The notes below the pieces were generated by a model that was not told the origin of the DNA, searched no databases, and worked only from the letters and a program-made list of their open reading frames with translations. A stretch of 64,000 nucleotides of DNA, from contig JAHBVV010000024.1 in the NCBI GenBank assembly GCA_019637335.1, positions 55,008-119,007 of the forward strand, read 5' to 3'. Positions 17,490 to 26,162 of the stretch are shown here, one piece after another (the stretch's first letter is position 1; every line of letters starts with the position of its first letter). A program made the translations under genes and the position numbers. The stretch is from Candidatus Hydrogenedentota bacterium. Lineage in GTDB: Bacteria; Hydrogenedentota; Hydrogenedentia; Hydrogenedentales; JAEUWI01.

Positions 17490-17587
17490 CGTGCGTCTCC
17501 TGATCGATCCGAGTTGTTGGCGGCGGCGCGGGCCCGGCGTGTACAAGGGTGGATACAACGCGCCGCCCTGGTCGTGCTTCCCATTTG

Positions 17588-17617
17588 ATTGTGGGCGAGG
17601 CGAGCGCTGCATGTCAA
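17588..17617 (-). promoter_or_regulatory. Promoter candidate for the WD40 kinase
   Basis: On the minus strand a perfect -35 TTGACA (17612-17617) and a -10-like CACAAT (17588-17593) are separated by 18 nt. The predicted leader to the ATG at 17489 is about 90 nt. Confidence 0.4.
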
Positions 17618-17803
17618 CAATTAAACTTGCAATGCCACCCGTCCAACGGGCTATCATGCCCCGGAGCAGGTGCCCCGCGCATACGTATCTATTTGAAAAA
17701 GCGCCGGTTATCCCCGCGCGGCCGCCTGTCAATCGCGCGCGTCCCGGCCAGTTTGCGGTACACTGTGGGTGGTTGGTGGCAGCGCCAGGATGGCGATAAA
17801 CAG

Positions 17804-17832
17804 TTTACAAGGATCCCGGCATATGCTAGGAT
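17804..17832 (+). promoter_or_regulatory. Promoter candidate for the CsgG-like/OMP operon
   Basis: A -35 TTTACA (17804-17809) and a -10 TAGGAT (17827-17832) are separated by 17 nt, 30 nt before the ATG at 17862. Confidence 0.45.
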
Positions 17833-17861
17833 CAAGCGTAATCGGGAAGGTGGGATGAGGT

Positions 17862-19964
17862 ATGGCTAAGAAGACACTGGCTACTTGCATACTCCTCGCG
17901 GTTCTGGCCGGTTGTGGCGCCGGAGAGCAGGGCGCGCGCCGCGGCGACGACGGCGAAGTCTATGGCACAACCGAAGGCGTCTTCCGCGGGCGCTGGTGGA
18001 GCTATGCCGAACGCGGCAGTTCCTACCTCGCCGGGAAGTTCTACCAGGAAGCCAAGGCCGACTTCGAGCGCGCCCTCTCGGGCCGGGCAAGCGACACCTG
18101 GCGCGCCCGCACCTACGGGCTGCACTTCGTGGAGTACTTCCCGAACCGCGAGTTGGGTATCGTCGAGTTCCACCTGGGCAACCTGGAGGCCGCGGAGGCC
18201 GCGCTCAGGGCCTCCCTCGCCGCCGTGGACACCGAACGCGCGCATTACTACCTCGACCTGGTCCGGCGCGAGAAGATTGCCCGGGGCGCCGTCCAGGACA
18301 TGGCCGAGCCCGAAGTAAACACGAATCTGGAGCCCGGGCGCATTCTCGCATCGCGGGAACTCACCTTTGAGGTCGACACGAAAGACGATGTCGGCGTCGC
18401 GGAGCTGAAAGTAAACGACCAGCCCGTATACCAGCGCGGCGCCTCGCAGGCCGGCGAGGTGCTCGCCGCGGCGAAGGAGGTCGTGCTCGACGAGGGCACG
18501 CACAAGATCGAGGTGGCGGCGAAGGATCTGGCCGACAAGGAAGTGAAAAAGGAGGTGGAGGTTACCGTAGACCTCACCGGGCCGACGATTGGCGTCTTCT
18601 CGCCAATCGAGCCGACGGTAACCCCGAGCGGCTCCGTGAGCCTGGAGGGAACGTCCGTGGACAAGAACGGTGTCGTTTCCGTGGCGGTGGACCAGAGTCT
18701 CCTGGCCGAGTCGCCCGGCGTGCCCCGGCTGCCGTTCAACCGGGAGTTGCCGCTCGCCGCGGGCGAGAACACCTTCATTCTGGCCGCGCGCGACGTGGCC
18801 GGCAACGAGACCCGTTCCGCCGTCAAGGTATTCCAGGGCGACCCGAATTCCGCCGAGGCGAAGCTGTGGCTGATGAAGCAGAAGCACCCGGAGTTGCTCC
18901 AGTATGCGAGCGCCGCCGGCCTGCCCCTGCTTGATCTGACGCTTTCCGTGGATGAGCCCGCCGATGGCGAGATCCGGCTCAAGTCGCCCCAGCCCGACCG
19001 GCCCTACCGCCACAACCGCACCCTGCGGGTGTCGGGCGAGGTGGTCACACAGACGAAAGTGACCTCGCTTTCGATCAACGGCCAGCCCTTCGAGGAACTT
19101 AGCGGCGCGCCCAAGGAAAGCTTCAACAAGCGGCTGCCCATCGATACGCTGGACGACGGCACGTCGAAGGTCGCGGTGAAGATCGAGGCGTCGGACGAGA
19201 ACGGCAAAATCTACGCCCAGTCCTTCGATGTGGACGTGCGTCCCGTCGAGCTGAACTCGAACGAATCCCGCATGCCCGTCGCGGTGCTCGCCTTTGCCGG
19301 AGCGAATGTCGACACCGGCGTCACCGATTACCTGCGGCTCACCACGGAATCGCAACTGCTCGAAGAGGGCCGTTTCCGGATCGTGGACCGCACCAACCTG
19401 CAGGACGTGCTCACCGAGCAGCAGCTTGCCTCCGCGCTCGCCGACCCCAACCAGGCCCTGCAACTCGGGAAACTGACAAACGCCTATGTGTTTCTCGTGG
19501 CCGACGTATTTTCCCACGATCAGGCGGGCCTCGAAATCAAGGCCCGGGTCATCAACGCCGAGACCTCCGACCTGGTGGCCACGCTGGACGCCTTTGTCGA
19601 CAACAAGGACGACAACGCCAGGGTGGCGGCCGCGTGCCGCGGCCTGGCGGTACAGCTCGCCCAGCGCTACCCCCGCCTGTCCGGCGAAGTGCTTTCCGTG
19701 CGCCCGAAGGATTCCGGCGCGGAAGTGCTCATCAATTGGACCAAGGAAGATGAACTCCAGGAAGGCGCATACTTCCTGTTCGTGCAGGAATCCGAGCCCT
19801 GGGTAGACGAGACCACCGGCGAAATCCTGGAGCCGGGCGAGTTCGTGCCTGTGGGCCGCGGCCGCATCCTGAGCTTCCTGGGGAGCGGCGTCAAGGCCCA
19901 GCAGATTATCAGCGGAGAGGAGGGTGCCCAGCTTGAACAAGGCATGCCGGCGATCACTATGTAG
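17862..19964 (+). CDS. Lipoprotein with TPR-like, Ig-like and CsgG-like domains
   Basis: A 700-residue predicted lipoprotein with lipobox LAVLAGC (lipidated Cys near residue 20). Residues about 45-135 look like TPR-type helices (FYQEAKADFERAL, LEAAEAALRA). Residues about 140-450 hold repeated Ig/FlgD-like beta modules with the pattern DLTGPTIGV or AGENTFILAARD. From about residue 468 a CsgG/HfaB-like domain begins (MPVAVLAFAG, FRIVDRTNLQDVL, YVFLVADV). CsgG-type proteins form outer-membrane-associated export or sensing complexes in the curli and related systems. It overlaps the following outer membrane protein gene by 41 nt, suggesting that the two products function together at the outer membrane. 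No curli-like substrate gene is nearby. Confidence 0.86.
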   Translation: MAKKTLATCILLAVLAGCGAGEQGARRGDDGEVYGTTEGVFRGRWWSYAERGSSYLAGKFYQEAKADFERALSGRASDTWRARTYGLHFVEYFPNRELGIVEFHLGNLEAAEAALRASLAAVDTERAHYYLDLVRREKIARGAVQDMAEPEVNTNLEPGRILASRELTFEVDTKDDVGVAELKVNDQPVYQRGASQAGEVLAAAKEVVLDEGTHKIEVAAKDLADKEVKKEVEVTVDLTGPTIGVFSPIEPTVTPSGSVSLEGTSVDKNGVVSVAVDQSLLAESPGVPRLPFNRELPLAAGENTFILAARDVAGNETRSAVKVFQGDPNSAEAKLWLMKQKHPELLQYASAAGLPLLDLTLSVDEPADGEIRLKSPQPDRPYRHNRTLRVSGEVVTQTKVTSLSINGQPFEELSGAPKESFNKRLPIDTLDDGTSKVAVKIEASDENGKIYAQSFDVDVRPVELNSNESRMPVAVLAFAGANVDTGVTDYLRLTTESQLLEEGRFRIVDRTNLQDVLTEQQLASALADPNQALQLGKLTNAYVFLVADVFSHDQAGLEIKARVINAETSDLVATLDAFVDNKDDNARVAAACRGLAVQLAQRYPRLSGEVLSVRPKDSGAEVLINWTKEDELQEGAYFLFVQESEPWVDETTGEILEPGEFVPVGRGRILSFLGSGVKAQQIISGEEGAQLEQGMPAITM

Positions 19965-21363
19965 TCTTGCCCTGGCGCTTGCGCCGGGAGCCGCCTGGGC
20001 CCAGGTCGAAATCAACTCGTCGCCCAACGTCGTGGGTAGCGGCGCGCGCGCCCTCGGCATGGGCAGCGCGTTCATCGCCATTGCGGACGACGCCACGGCG
20101 GCCTCCTGGAATCCGGGCGGGCTCACGCAGCTCGAACGTCCCGAATTCTCGCTTGTGTACAGCTTCAAGAACAATTCGGAGGATTTCAGCTCGTCGTCAA
20201 GGCGCGGCCTGAACTTCGACAATACCGTCAACTTCAACGAGATCAACTACGCCAGTTTCGTCTACCCGATCCCGCGCACCTTTAACGGCCGCAATATCGT
20301 GCTCAGCCTGAACCTCCTCAAGCAATACGACTTCGACCGCGATCTCAGGTTCCGTTTCAATGATGTCGGGGCCGCGGCCGGCGGTGTGGTCAACATTGGC
20401 GCGCGGTACGACTACAGCCAGCGCGGCGGGCTCAGTTCCCTCTCGCCCGCGGTCGGCTTCGAGATTACCGACAAGCTGTCCGTTGGCCTGGTTATGAATA
20501 TCTTCGACCAGAGTATCCTGCCCGACAACGAGTGGAAGACCCGCAACAACATCCGGCAGCGCACGCTCCTGAACAACGTGGGCCCCTTTTCCGCCGACAT
20601 CCTCCTCAACACCACCACGCGCATCGAGGAAAACTATCAGGATATCGACGGGCACAATTTCACGCTCGGCATGCTCTACAAACCCAACGACCGGTGGAGC
20701 TTCGGCGCCGTGTACCACACCAAGTGGTCCGCCGATGTCGAGTACACCCAGCGCGTCCGGCTGTTTAACGACGGCAACGTGGGCATTACCCGGGCGAAGC
20801 GCAAACAGGAGATCACCTTTCCCAGCGCGATCGGCCTCGGCGTCGCCTACCGCTTCCCCAACGACAAGCTCACGCTCTCCTTCGACGTCACCCGGCGCGA
20901 GTGGGATCAGTTCGAGATCCTCGACCCCGAGAATCCAAACCGGTCCGCCCGCCGGAAGTCCGGCGTCACCGGGCTGAACAAGCAAATCAGCGAGATAGAC
21001 CCCACCTACACGGTCCGGTTCGGCGCCGAGTATGTATTTGTGAACGACTCCAAACCCAAACAGGACTACCTGCCCAGCCTCCGCGGCGGCATCTTCTACG
21101 ATCCCGAGCCCTCCGGCGGGCGCAAGGACCAGTTCTGGGCGGTCGGGCTCAACGGCCTCAGCCAGCGCGGCGACGGCGATCCCGTCGATTTCTTCGGCTT
21201 CTCCCTCGGCGCCGGCGTGCTCATCAAAAACCGCGTCAACATGGACCTCGCCTACATCTACCGCTGGGGCGATGGCGCCCGCAAAGACACCTTCGGCCTC
21301 AACGGCACCGACGCCGACGTCGAGCAGCACAGCCTGTACGTCTCGACGGTGGTGTATTTCTAA
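19924..21363 (+). CDS. OMPP1/FadL/PorV-type outer membrane beta-barrel
   Basis: A 479-residue protein starting at a GTG with GGAGAGGAG just upstream, within the end of the previous gene (41-nt overlap). A signal peptide ending AWAQ is followed by the family opening ARALGMGSAFIAIADDATAASW, shortened in my reading to the diagnostic GMGSAF and WNPGGL elements. The rest is a beta-barrel with alternating aromatic strands, ending in the aromatic residue F typical of OMP C-termini. The family includes fatty-acid transporters and PorV of type IX secretion; no substrate can be assigned here. The tight overlap suggests translational coupling to the CsgG-like lipoprotein. Confidence 0.86.
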   Translation: MPSLNKACRRSLCSLALALAPGAAWAQVEINSSPNVVGSGARALGMGSAFIAIADDATAASWNPGGLTQLERPEFSLVYSFKNNSEDFSSSSRRGLNFDNTVNFNEINYASFVYPIPRTFNGRNIVLSLNLLKQYDFDRDLRFRFNDVGAAAGGVVNIGARYDYSQRGGLSSLSPAVGFEITDKLSVGLVMNIFDQSILPDNEWKTRNNIRQRTLLNNVGPFSADILLNTTTRIEENYQDIDGHNFTLGMLYKPNDRWSFGAVYHTKWSADVEYTQRVRLFNDGNVGITRAKRKQEITFPSAIGLGVAYRFPNDKLTLSFDVTRREWDQFEILDPENPNRSARRKSGVTGLNKQISEIDPTYTVRFGAEYVFVNDSKPKQDYLPSLRGGIFYDPEPSGGRKDQFWAVGLNGLSQRGDGDPVDFFGFSLGAGVLIKNRVNMDLAYIYRWGDGARKDTFGLNGTDADVEQHSLYVSTVVYF

Positions 21364-21455
21364 AATTACTGACGTGCTAAGTCATCAAGACTTAAGCGTA
21401 GAGTTTGTGCTTTCGGGCGGATATGGGTAGTTTTTCCCCAATCAGGCGAATGCGA

Positions 21456-22394
21456 TCAGGGGGTGGGTGTTGGGGCGAGTGAACTCTTACTCTGACTCGA
21501 ATCGCCTTTCCAAATCGGGCACTCAATCCAGTTTTCGGGAAATCCCATTTCAGAGAGTGGGATTTTAGGATTCCGTTCAATCAGGTCCAGGAATCTGTCG
21601 GGCCAACGGCTTTGGGGCGCAATGATACCCATCAGGTATCTCAGGATGGTTATTACGGAGAAGATGCGATCATTTCGGATGGTCGACGGAACGTGCCAAT
21701 CTGGATTCTTTTTCTCATTTGGAATCTTCGGCTTGACACCAAGCGCCCTGTTCCAAAGCCGTGCATGGTGGGCGCACGCGTTGCGAACGGTGAGCAAGGA
21801 GTGTAACCAGGAATCCACGACTTCATCGGGTTGGTTGAAGCCCGAAGCGATATTTTTCTTGATGTCAATCGGGGCCCCGCGGAAAAAAGTAAGCGTGGTC
21901 CCGAAACTCATCAGTTCTGTTGCCATCCAGATTGGGGGCCATCCGTGCTGATCACCGTACTTTTCACGGAAATGTGCCACGAATGCCTCCTTACTGCGAT
22001 CAGTCTCTCTGAATATATCTGATAACAATCGGCCAAACTGATTTCGATTAAGATTCGGGAGATTTGCTGGAACAGTGTATCCGAAAGGCCCAAATGCGTG
22101 TGCGTGCCGATATACCATCGCCGTTCGCACATAGACCTCGGTACGTTCGATTGCGTCGAGTACAATGAATCGCAGGTGGCGATCGAATGTATACCGATTC
22201 CAGACATCTTCCAACGTAGTTCCATCCGCGTAGGAATCATCTGCGTTTCGAAACGGATACAGATAACCGCTTAATCTGTAGTAGCTGACTCGCCGCAATC
22301 GCTCAATAAGCTCCTCGCGATCCGCAATCAGGCCGCGCTGAAGTAACTGATCGGCTTGCTGTTCGTGGCTGAGGGCTTGTTTGCGGTAATCCAT
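21456..22394 (-). CDS. Abi family (Abi_2, AbiD/AbiF-like) HEPN protein
   Basis: A 312-residue protein of the Abi_2 superfamily. It shows RRVSYYRLSGYLYPF near residue 35, the FDRHLRFIVLDAIERTEVYVRT region near 70-90 and the HEPN-type RNACAHH motif near residue 208, which supplies the R-x4-H pair of HEPN ribonucleases. These proteins act as abortive-infection anti-phage toxins, generally through RNA cleavage. Base composition is distinctly more AT-rich than in mutS next to it, so it was probably acquired. No second defence gene is adjacent. Its ATG lies only 11 nt after the T-run of a strong hairpin terminator (22405-22469), and a promoter sits upstream of that hairpin. This layout is discussed in the findings. 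Confidence 0.88.
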   Translation of the reverse strand: MDYRKQALSHEQQADQLLQRGLIADREELIERLRRVSYYRLSGYLYPFRNADDSYADGTTLEDVWNRYTFDRHLRFIVLDAIERTEVYVRTAMVYRHAHAFGPFGYTVPANLPNLNRNQFGRLLSDIFRETDRSKEAFVAHFREKYGDQHGWPPIWMATELMSFGTTLTFFRGAPIDIKKNIASGFNQPDEVVDSWLHSLLTVRNACAHHARLWNRALGVKPKIPNEKKNPDWHVPSTIRNDRIFSVITILRYLMGIIAPQSRWPDRFLDLIERNPKIPLSEMGFPENWIECPIWKGDSSQSKSSLAPTPTP

Positions 22395-22404
22395 GGTGAC
22401 GATC

Positions 22405-22469
22405 CAAAAAAAGACCCGCCGAAGTGAGCCCTGCGCGCGTTACGCGCTGCAGAGAGGCCCGGCGGGTTT
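22405..22469 (-). terminator. Strong intrinsic terminator between mutS and abi
   Basis: On the minus strand, ACCCGCCG and CGGCGGGT form an outer stem. An inner perfect hairpin (CTGC, GCGCGT, then ACGCGC, GCAG with a one-base bulge) lies within it, and seven T residues follow. It lies after mutS and directly before the abi start codon. Confidence 0.85.
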
Positions 22470-22478
22470 GCTAATCTA

Positions 22479-22507
22479 AGTATACTGCTTGCAGGCTTGA
22501 TTCGCAA
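22479..22507 (-). promoter_or_regulatory. Promoter candidate upstream of the terminator and abi
   Basis: TTGCGA (22502-22507) and TATACT (22479-22484) are separated by exactly 17 nt on the minus strand, starting about 20 nt after the mutS stop codon. Transcription from it would immediately enter the terminator hairpin and then abi. Confidence 0.5.
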
Positions 22508-22526
22508 CACGTATTTCCGGCCCCGT

Positions 22527-25181
22527 CTACCCCCGCGGCTTGTTGAGCAGGTGCTTGAGCCGGTAGAGCATGTCGTGCGCCTCCCGGGGCGACAGCGCGT
22601 CGGGGTCGATGGATTCCAGTTCCTGCTCCACCTTGCTCGGCTCGCCCGCCGCGGCGGGGCCGAACAGGTACATCTGCTCCGGCAGGCCCACCGCCGCCGT
22701 GTTGCCCGATTCCAGCCCCTCCAGGATCTCCCGCGCGCGCGCGAGCAGGCTGGGGGGGAGGCCGGCCAGCCGGGCCACCTGAATGCCGTAACTGTGGTCC
22801 GCGCCCCCCTCCACGATGCGGTACAGAAATATGACCCGATCGCCCAGCTCGCGCACGGCCACATTCACGTTCTTGGCGTGTTCGAGCTTGTTTCCCAGGT
22901 CCGTGAGCTCGTGGTAGTGCGTCGCGAAGAGCGCCTTCGACTTGATCCGGTCGTGGATAAACTCGGCCACGGACCAGGCGATGCTGATGCCGTCGAAGGT
23001 GCTCGTGCCGCGCCCGATCTCGTCAAGCACCAGCAGGCTGTTCGCCGTCGCGGAATTCAGGATGTTCGCGGTCTCGATCATCTCCACCATAAATGTGCTC
23101 TCGCCGCGAACGAGGTTATCCGAAGCGCCCACCCGCGTGAAGATCCGGTCCACCACGCCGATGCTCGCCCGCGACGCCGGCACGAAGCTGCCCATCTGCG
23201 CCATCAGCGTGATCAGCGCCACCTGCCGCAGATACGTCGACTTGCCGGCCATGTTGGGCCCGGTCACGATCTGCAGCTGCGCGCCCGAGCTTTCCAGCGC
23301 CGTGTCGTTCGGGACAAAGTCGCCCCGGGGCATCAGATCCTCCACCACGGGATGCCGCCCGTCCGCGATCTGGATGTCGCCATCCCGCGTGATTTGCGGC
23401 TTGGTGTAGTTTTTGGTCACCGCCACCTCCGCCAGCGCCAGGATCACGTCCAGCGTGGCCACCGCGTCCGCCGTCCGCTGGATCCGCTTCGATTCCGCGG
23501 CCACCTGCGCGCGCAGCGCGACGAACAGGTCGTGTTCCAGCGTCTGCATGCGCTCCTGCGCCGTGAGGATCTCCTCCTCCCGCTCCTTGAGGCGCTGGGT
23601 GATGTAGCGCTCGGCGTTCACCAGCGTCTGCTTGCGCTCAAAATCTTCGGGGACCAGCCGGGTGTTGGCCTTGCTCACCTCGAGGTAGTAGCCGAAAACC
23701 TTGTTGTAGCCCACTTTCAGGTTGCTGATGCCCGTGCGCTCGCGCTCCTCCGACTGCAACGTCGCGATCCAGTCGCGGCCGCCGCGGACGAGCCCGTGCA
23801 GCCGATCCAGGTCCGTGTGGTAGCCGTCCTTGAACAGGTTGCCCTCGCTGATCGATAGCGGCGGCTCCTCGACGATCGCGGCCTCGATCCAGCCGGCCAC
23901 GTCCGCCAGGGGATCGAGGCCATCGCGCAGGTCGGCCAGCAGCGCGCTGGACGTGGTCCCCAGCGCTTCCAGCACGCGCGGCAACCGGTTCAGCGAGTTC
24001 CCCAGCGCCTTGAGATCCCGCGCGTTGCCCGACTGCGCCGTCAGGCGCCCGAGCAGCCGCTCCAGATCCGCCACGCCCTTCAGGGCCTCGCGCAGTTCCA
24101 GCCGCAATTGCGTGTCCTCGAAGCATTCCTCCACCGCGTTCAGCCGCTCCTGGATCGCCTCGACCGCCAGCAGGGGGTGCAGGATCCACTGGCGCAGCTT
24201 CCGCCCGCCCATGCTCGTCAGCGTCTTGTCGAGCACGCCGATAAGCGTCCCGCGCCGCGACTTCTCCGCGATGGATTCGATGAGCTCCAGGTTGCGCTGC
24301 GTGTTGCCGTCCAGCACCACGAAACCGCTCGGGTTATAGCGCCGCGGCAGCTGGATATGCGGCACGCGCTCCCGCTGGGTTTCGCGCACATAGGCCAAAG
24401 CCGCGCCCGCGCAGCCCGCCGCCAGCGGCGCGCCGTGCAGGCCCACGCCCTTGAGGCTGCTGAGGCCAAACAACTCCTCCAGCAGATCGCCCGCCCAGGC
24501 GGTGTCGAAATCGTCGTTCTTCCGCGTGGTGAAGGCGATCCGGGGAAACTGGAAACGCAGCCGATCGAGCAGGGCGCCGTCCAGCGACGTGGGAACCAGC
24601 ACCTCCGCGGGCGCCAGGCGGGCCAGTTCGTCGGCCAGGATCCGCTCCAGGTTAACCGCCAGCGCGCCGCTCTCGCCCGCCACCTGCGCCACCAGGAACT
24701 CGCCCGTGGTCACGTCCACGAAGGCCAGGCCCGCCGCCTGCTGCTGCGCCGAAAGCGCGCCCAGGTAGTTGTTCGCCGATTCGTCCAGGAGCTCCGGCTC
24801 CATCACCGTGCCGGGGGTGACGGTCCGAACGATCTCGCGCTTCACGATACCCTTCGCCGCCTTCGGATCCTCCATCTGATCGCAGATGCTCACCGTGCGC
24901 CCGAGCTTGATCACCTTCGCGATGTAGCTGTCCACCGCACGGACCGGCACGCCGCACATCGGGATGCGCGCGTCCTTGTCCGCGCCGTCGCGCGAGGTGA
25001 GGGAGAGCCCCAGCAACTCCGCCGCTTCCACGGCGTCCTCAAAGAAGAGCTCGTAGAAGTCCCCCATGCGGAAAAAGAGCAGGGAATCCGGCGCCTGGGC
25101 CTTGGCCTCCATGAACTGCCGCACCATGGGGGTCACCTGCCTGGGCGAGACGTCGCTTAGTTTAATCCAGGAATGGGCCAT
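22527..25181 (-). CDS. mutS: DNA mismatch repair protein MutS
   Basis: An 884-residue MutS that recognises mismatches and small loops and recruits MutL. The N-terminal mismatch-binding motif FRMGDFYELF contains the Phe-x-Glu pair. The connector, lever/clamp and ATPase domains follow in order; the Walker A motif is GPNMAGKST, and the DEIGRGTSTFDG Walker B and ATHYHEL His-loop are intact. Length is normal for MutS1. The start is the ATG that gives the standard short N-terminus before VTPMVRQF. It follows a stand-alone acyltransferase gene by 9 nt and is probably cotranscribed with it, although no functional link is known. No mutL is present in this window. Confidence 0.98.
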   Translation of the reverse strand: MAHSWIKLSDVSPRQVTPMVRQFMEAKAQAPDSLLFFRMGDFYELFFEDAVEAAELLGLSLTSRDGADKDARIPMCGVPVRAVDSYIAKVIKLGRTVSICDQMEDPKAAKGIVKREIVRTVTPGTVMEPELLDESANNYLGALSAQQQAAGLAFVDVTTGEFLVAQVAGESGALAVNLERILADELARLAPAEVLVPTSLDGALLDRLRFQFPRIAFTTRKNDDFDTAWAGDLLEELFGLSSLKGVGLHGAPLAAGCAGAALAYVRETQRERVPHIQLPRRYNPSGFVVLDGNTQRNLELIESIAEKSRRGTLIGVLDKTLTSMGGRKLRQWILHPLLAVEAIQERLNAVEECFEDTQLRLELREALKGVADLERLLGRLTAQSGNARDLKALGNSLNRLPRVLEALGTTSSALLADLRDGLDPLADVAGWIEAAIVEEPPLSISEGNLFKDGYHTDLDRLHGLVRGGRDWIATLQSEERERTGISNLKVGYNKVFGYYLEVSKANTRLVPEDFERKQTLVNAERYITQRLKEREEEILTAQERMQTLEHDLFVALRAQVAAESKRIQRTADAVATLDVILALAEVAVTKNYTKPQITRDGDIQIADGRHPVVEDLMPRGDFVPNDTALESSGAQLQIVTGPNMAGKSTYLRQVALITLMAQMGSFVPASRASIGVVDRIFTRVGASDNLVRGESTFMVEMIETANILNSATANSLLVLDEIGRGTSTFDGISIAWSVAEFIHDRIKSKALFATHYHELTDLGNKLEHAKNVNVAVRELGDRVIFLYRIVEGGADHSYGIQVARLAGLPPSLLARAREILEGLESGNTAAVGLPEQMYLFGPAAAGEPSKVEQELESIDPDALSPREAHDMLYRLKHLLNKPRG

Positions 25182-25190
25182 GGGCGCGTA

Positions 25191-26162
25191 TTATAACGGG
25201 TCGCCCTCTTTCCATTCGAAGATCAGCTCGGGATGGTCGAAATAACGCTTCAGGTGCTTGCCAAACGGAAACGCCTCGCCCGCGTCGAAGGCGCGGTGGT
25301 CCATCGCGCCCATGACCGTGATCGTGTATCGCGGGACCACCTGCCCGCCCACCACCCAGGGCGCGAGCTTCAGGTCGCCGATGCCAAACATCATCACCTC
25401 CGGAGGCACGATCACCGTCACCGTCTGCGTGCCGGCGATCATCATGCCAATGTTCGCCACCGTGCACGTCGCGCCCAGGATGTCGTCCACCTTCAGCTTG
25501 TCCTTCTCGGGAATCTTCTCGTAGCCCGGCTCCGGAACCGGCCGCTGCCAGAGTTTGCCCCGCAGCGTGATCCAGAGCGCGCCCAGCGCCTTCAGATCGA
25601 GCTGTTTGATCCCCTCCAGGGCGTAAATGCTCGCCGCCTCGAAGTAAAGCTGCTCCGGATCCGTCCGGCGCGCGCGGCGGACGAGATCCCGCATCTCCGA
25701 GGCCACCTGTTCCAGCGGCTTGAGGTGCGGGTTCCGCAACACGGGGCGGACCACGCCATACTTCGTGTGCGCCGTAAAACTGAGGTTGATGTCCTCGGCC
25801 CGGTAAAACGTGCCGCCGTTGAGGAACGGCGCATAATCGATGAACCCGTTCATGCACGGCGTGTGATGCAGCCCGTGCGCAACCGCCTTCAGAAAAAACG
25901 CCGAAAAGTTCTTGTGGATCGCCCGCCGGAACAGCGCTTTCTCGTCCATCTTCGCCGACGCCTCCGCGATCTCGCTCTCCTTCGCCTGGCCGTATTCCAC
26001 CACCGGCGTGACGTCATACGTGACCGTCATCGCGGCGTGCGGCGTCTTCCGCGCGGATTCGGACAGGAAGTAGGCCACCATCTGGCGCAGGAACGAGAAT
26101 CGCTGAGCATCTCGCACCTTCACGTGTTTGCGCAAATAGGCGACCCGGAAATCCTGAAACAT
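25191..26162 (-). CDS. Stand-alone 2-oxoacid dehydrogenase acyltransferase (E2) catalytic domain
   Basis: A 323-residue protein resembling the catalytic domain of dihydrolipoamide acyltransferases, which belong to the chloramphenicol-acetyltransferase-like fold. The catalytic-type motif MDHRAFDAGEAF lies near the C-terminus, corresponding to DHRxxDG with the His and Asp retained. No lipoyl domain or E1/E3-binding domain precedes it. The protein may be a free-standing acyltransferase rather than part of a pyruvate dehydrogenase complex. A -10 TATACT lies at 26196-26201 on the minus strand, but a -35 is poor. It is 9 nt upstream of mutS. The substrate is unknown. Confidence 0.83.
   Translation of the reverse strand: MFQDFRVAYLRKHVKVRDAQRFSFLRQMVAYFLSESARKTPHAAMTVTYDVTPVVEYGQAKESEIAEASAKMDEKALFRRAIHKNFSAFFLKAVAHGLHHTPCMNGFIDYAPFLNGGTFYRAEDINLSFTAHTKYGVVRPVLRNPHLKPLEQVASEMRDLVRRARRTDPEQLYFEAASIYALEGIKQLDLKALGALWITLRGKLWQRPVPEPGYEKIPEKDKLKVDDILGATCTVANIGMMIAGTQTVTVIVPPEVMMFGIGDLKLAPWVVGGQVVPRYTITVMGAMDHRAFDAGEAFPFGKHLKRYFDHPELIFEWKEGDPL

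Larger units (their letters stand above)
17490..17861. other. Divergent intergenic region between WD40 kinase and CsgG-like genes
   Basis: A 372-bp region between two divergent genes. It holds the two promoter candidates listed separately (minus 17588-17617, plus 17804-17832). Short open frames here lack ribosome-binding sites or recognisable similarity, and no other element is seen. Confidence 0.6.

Noticed and set aside
16344..17588. 414-codon plus-strand frame opposite the kinase N-terminus
   Set aside because: The minus strand has an intact kinase with HRD and DWG motifs; the plus-strand frame has none.
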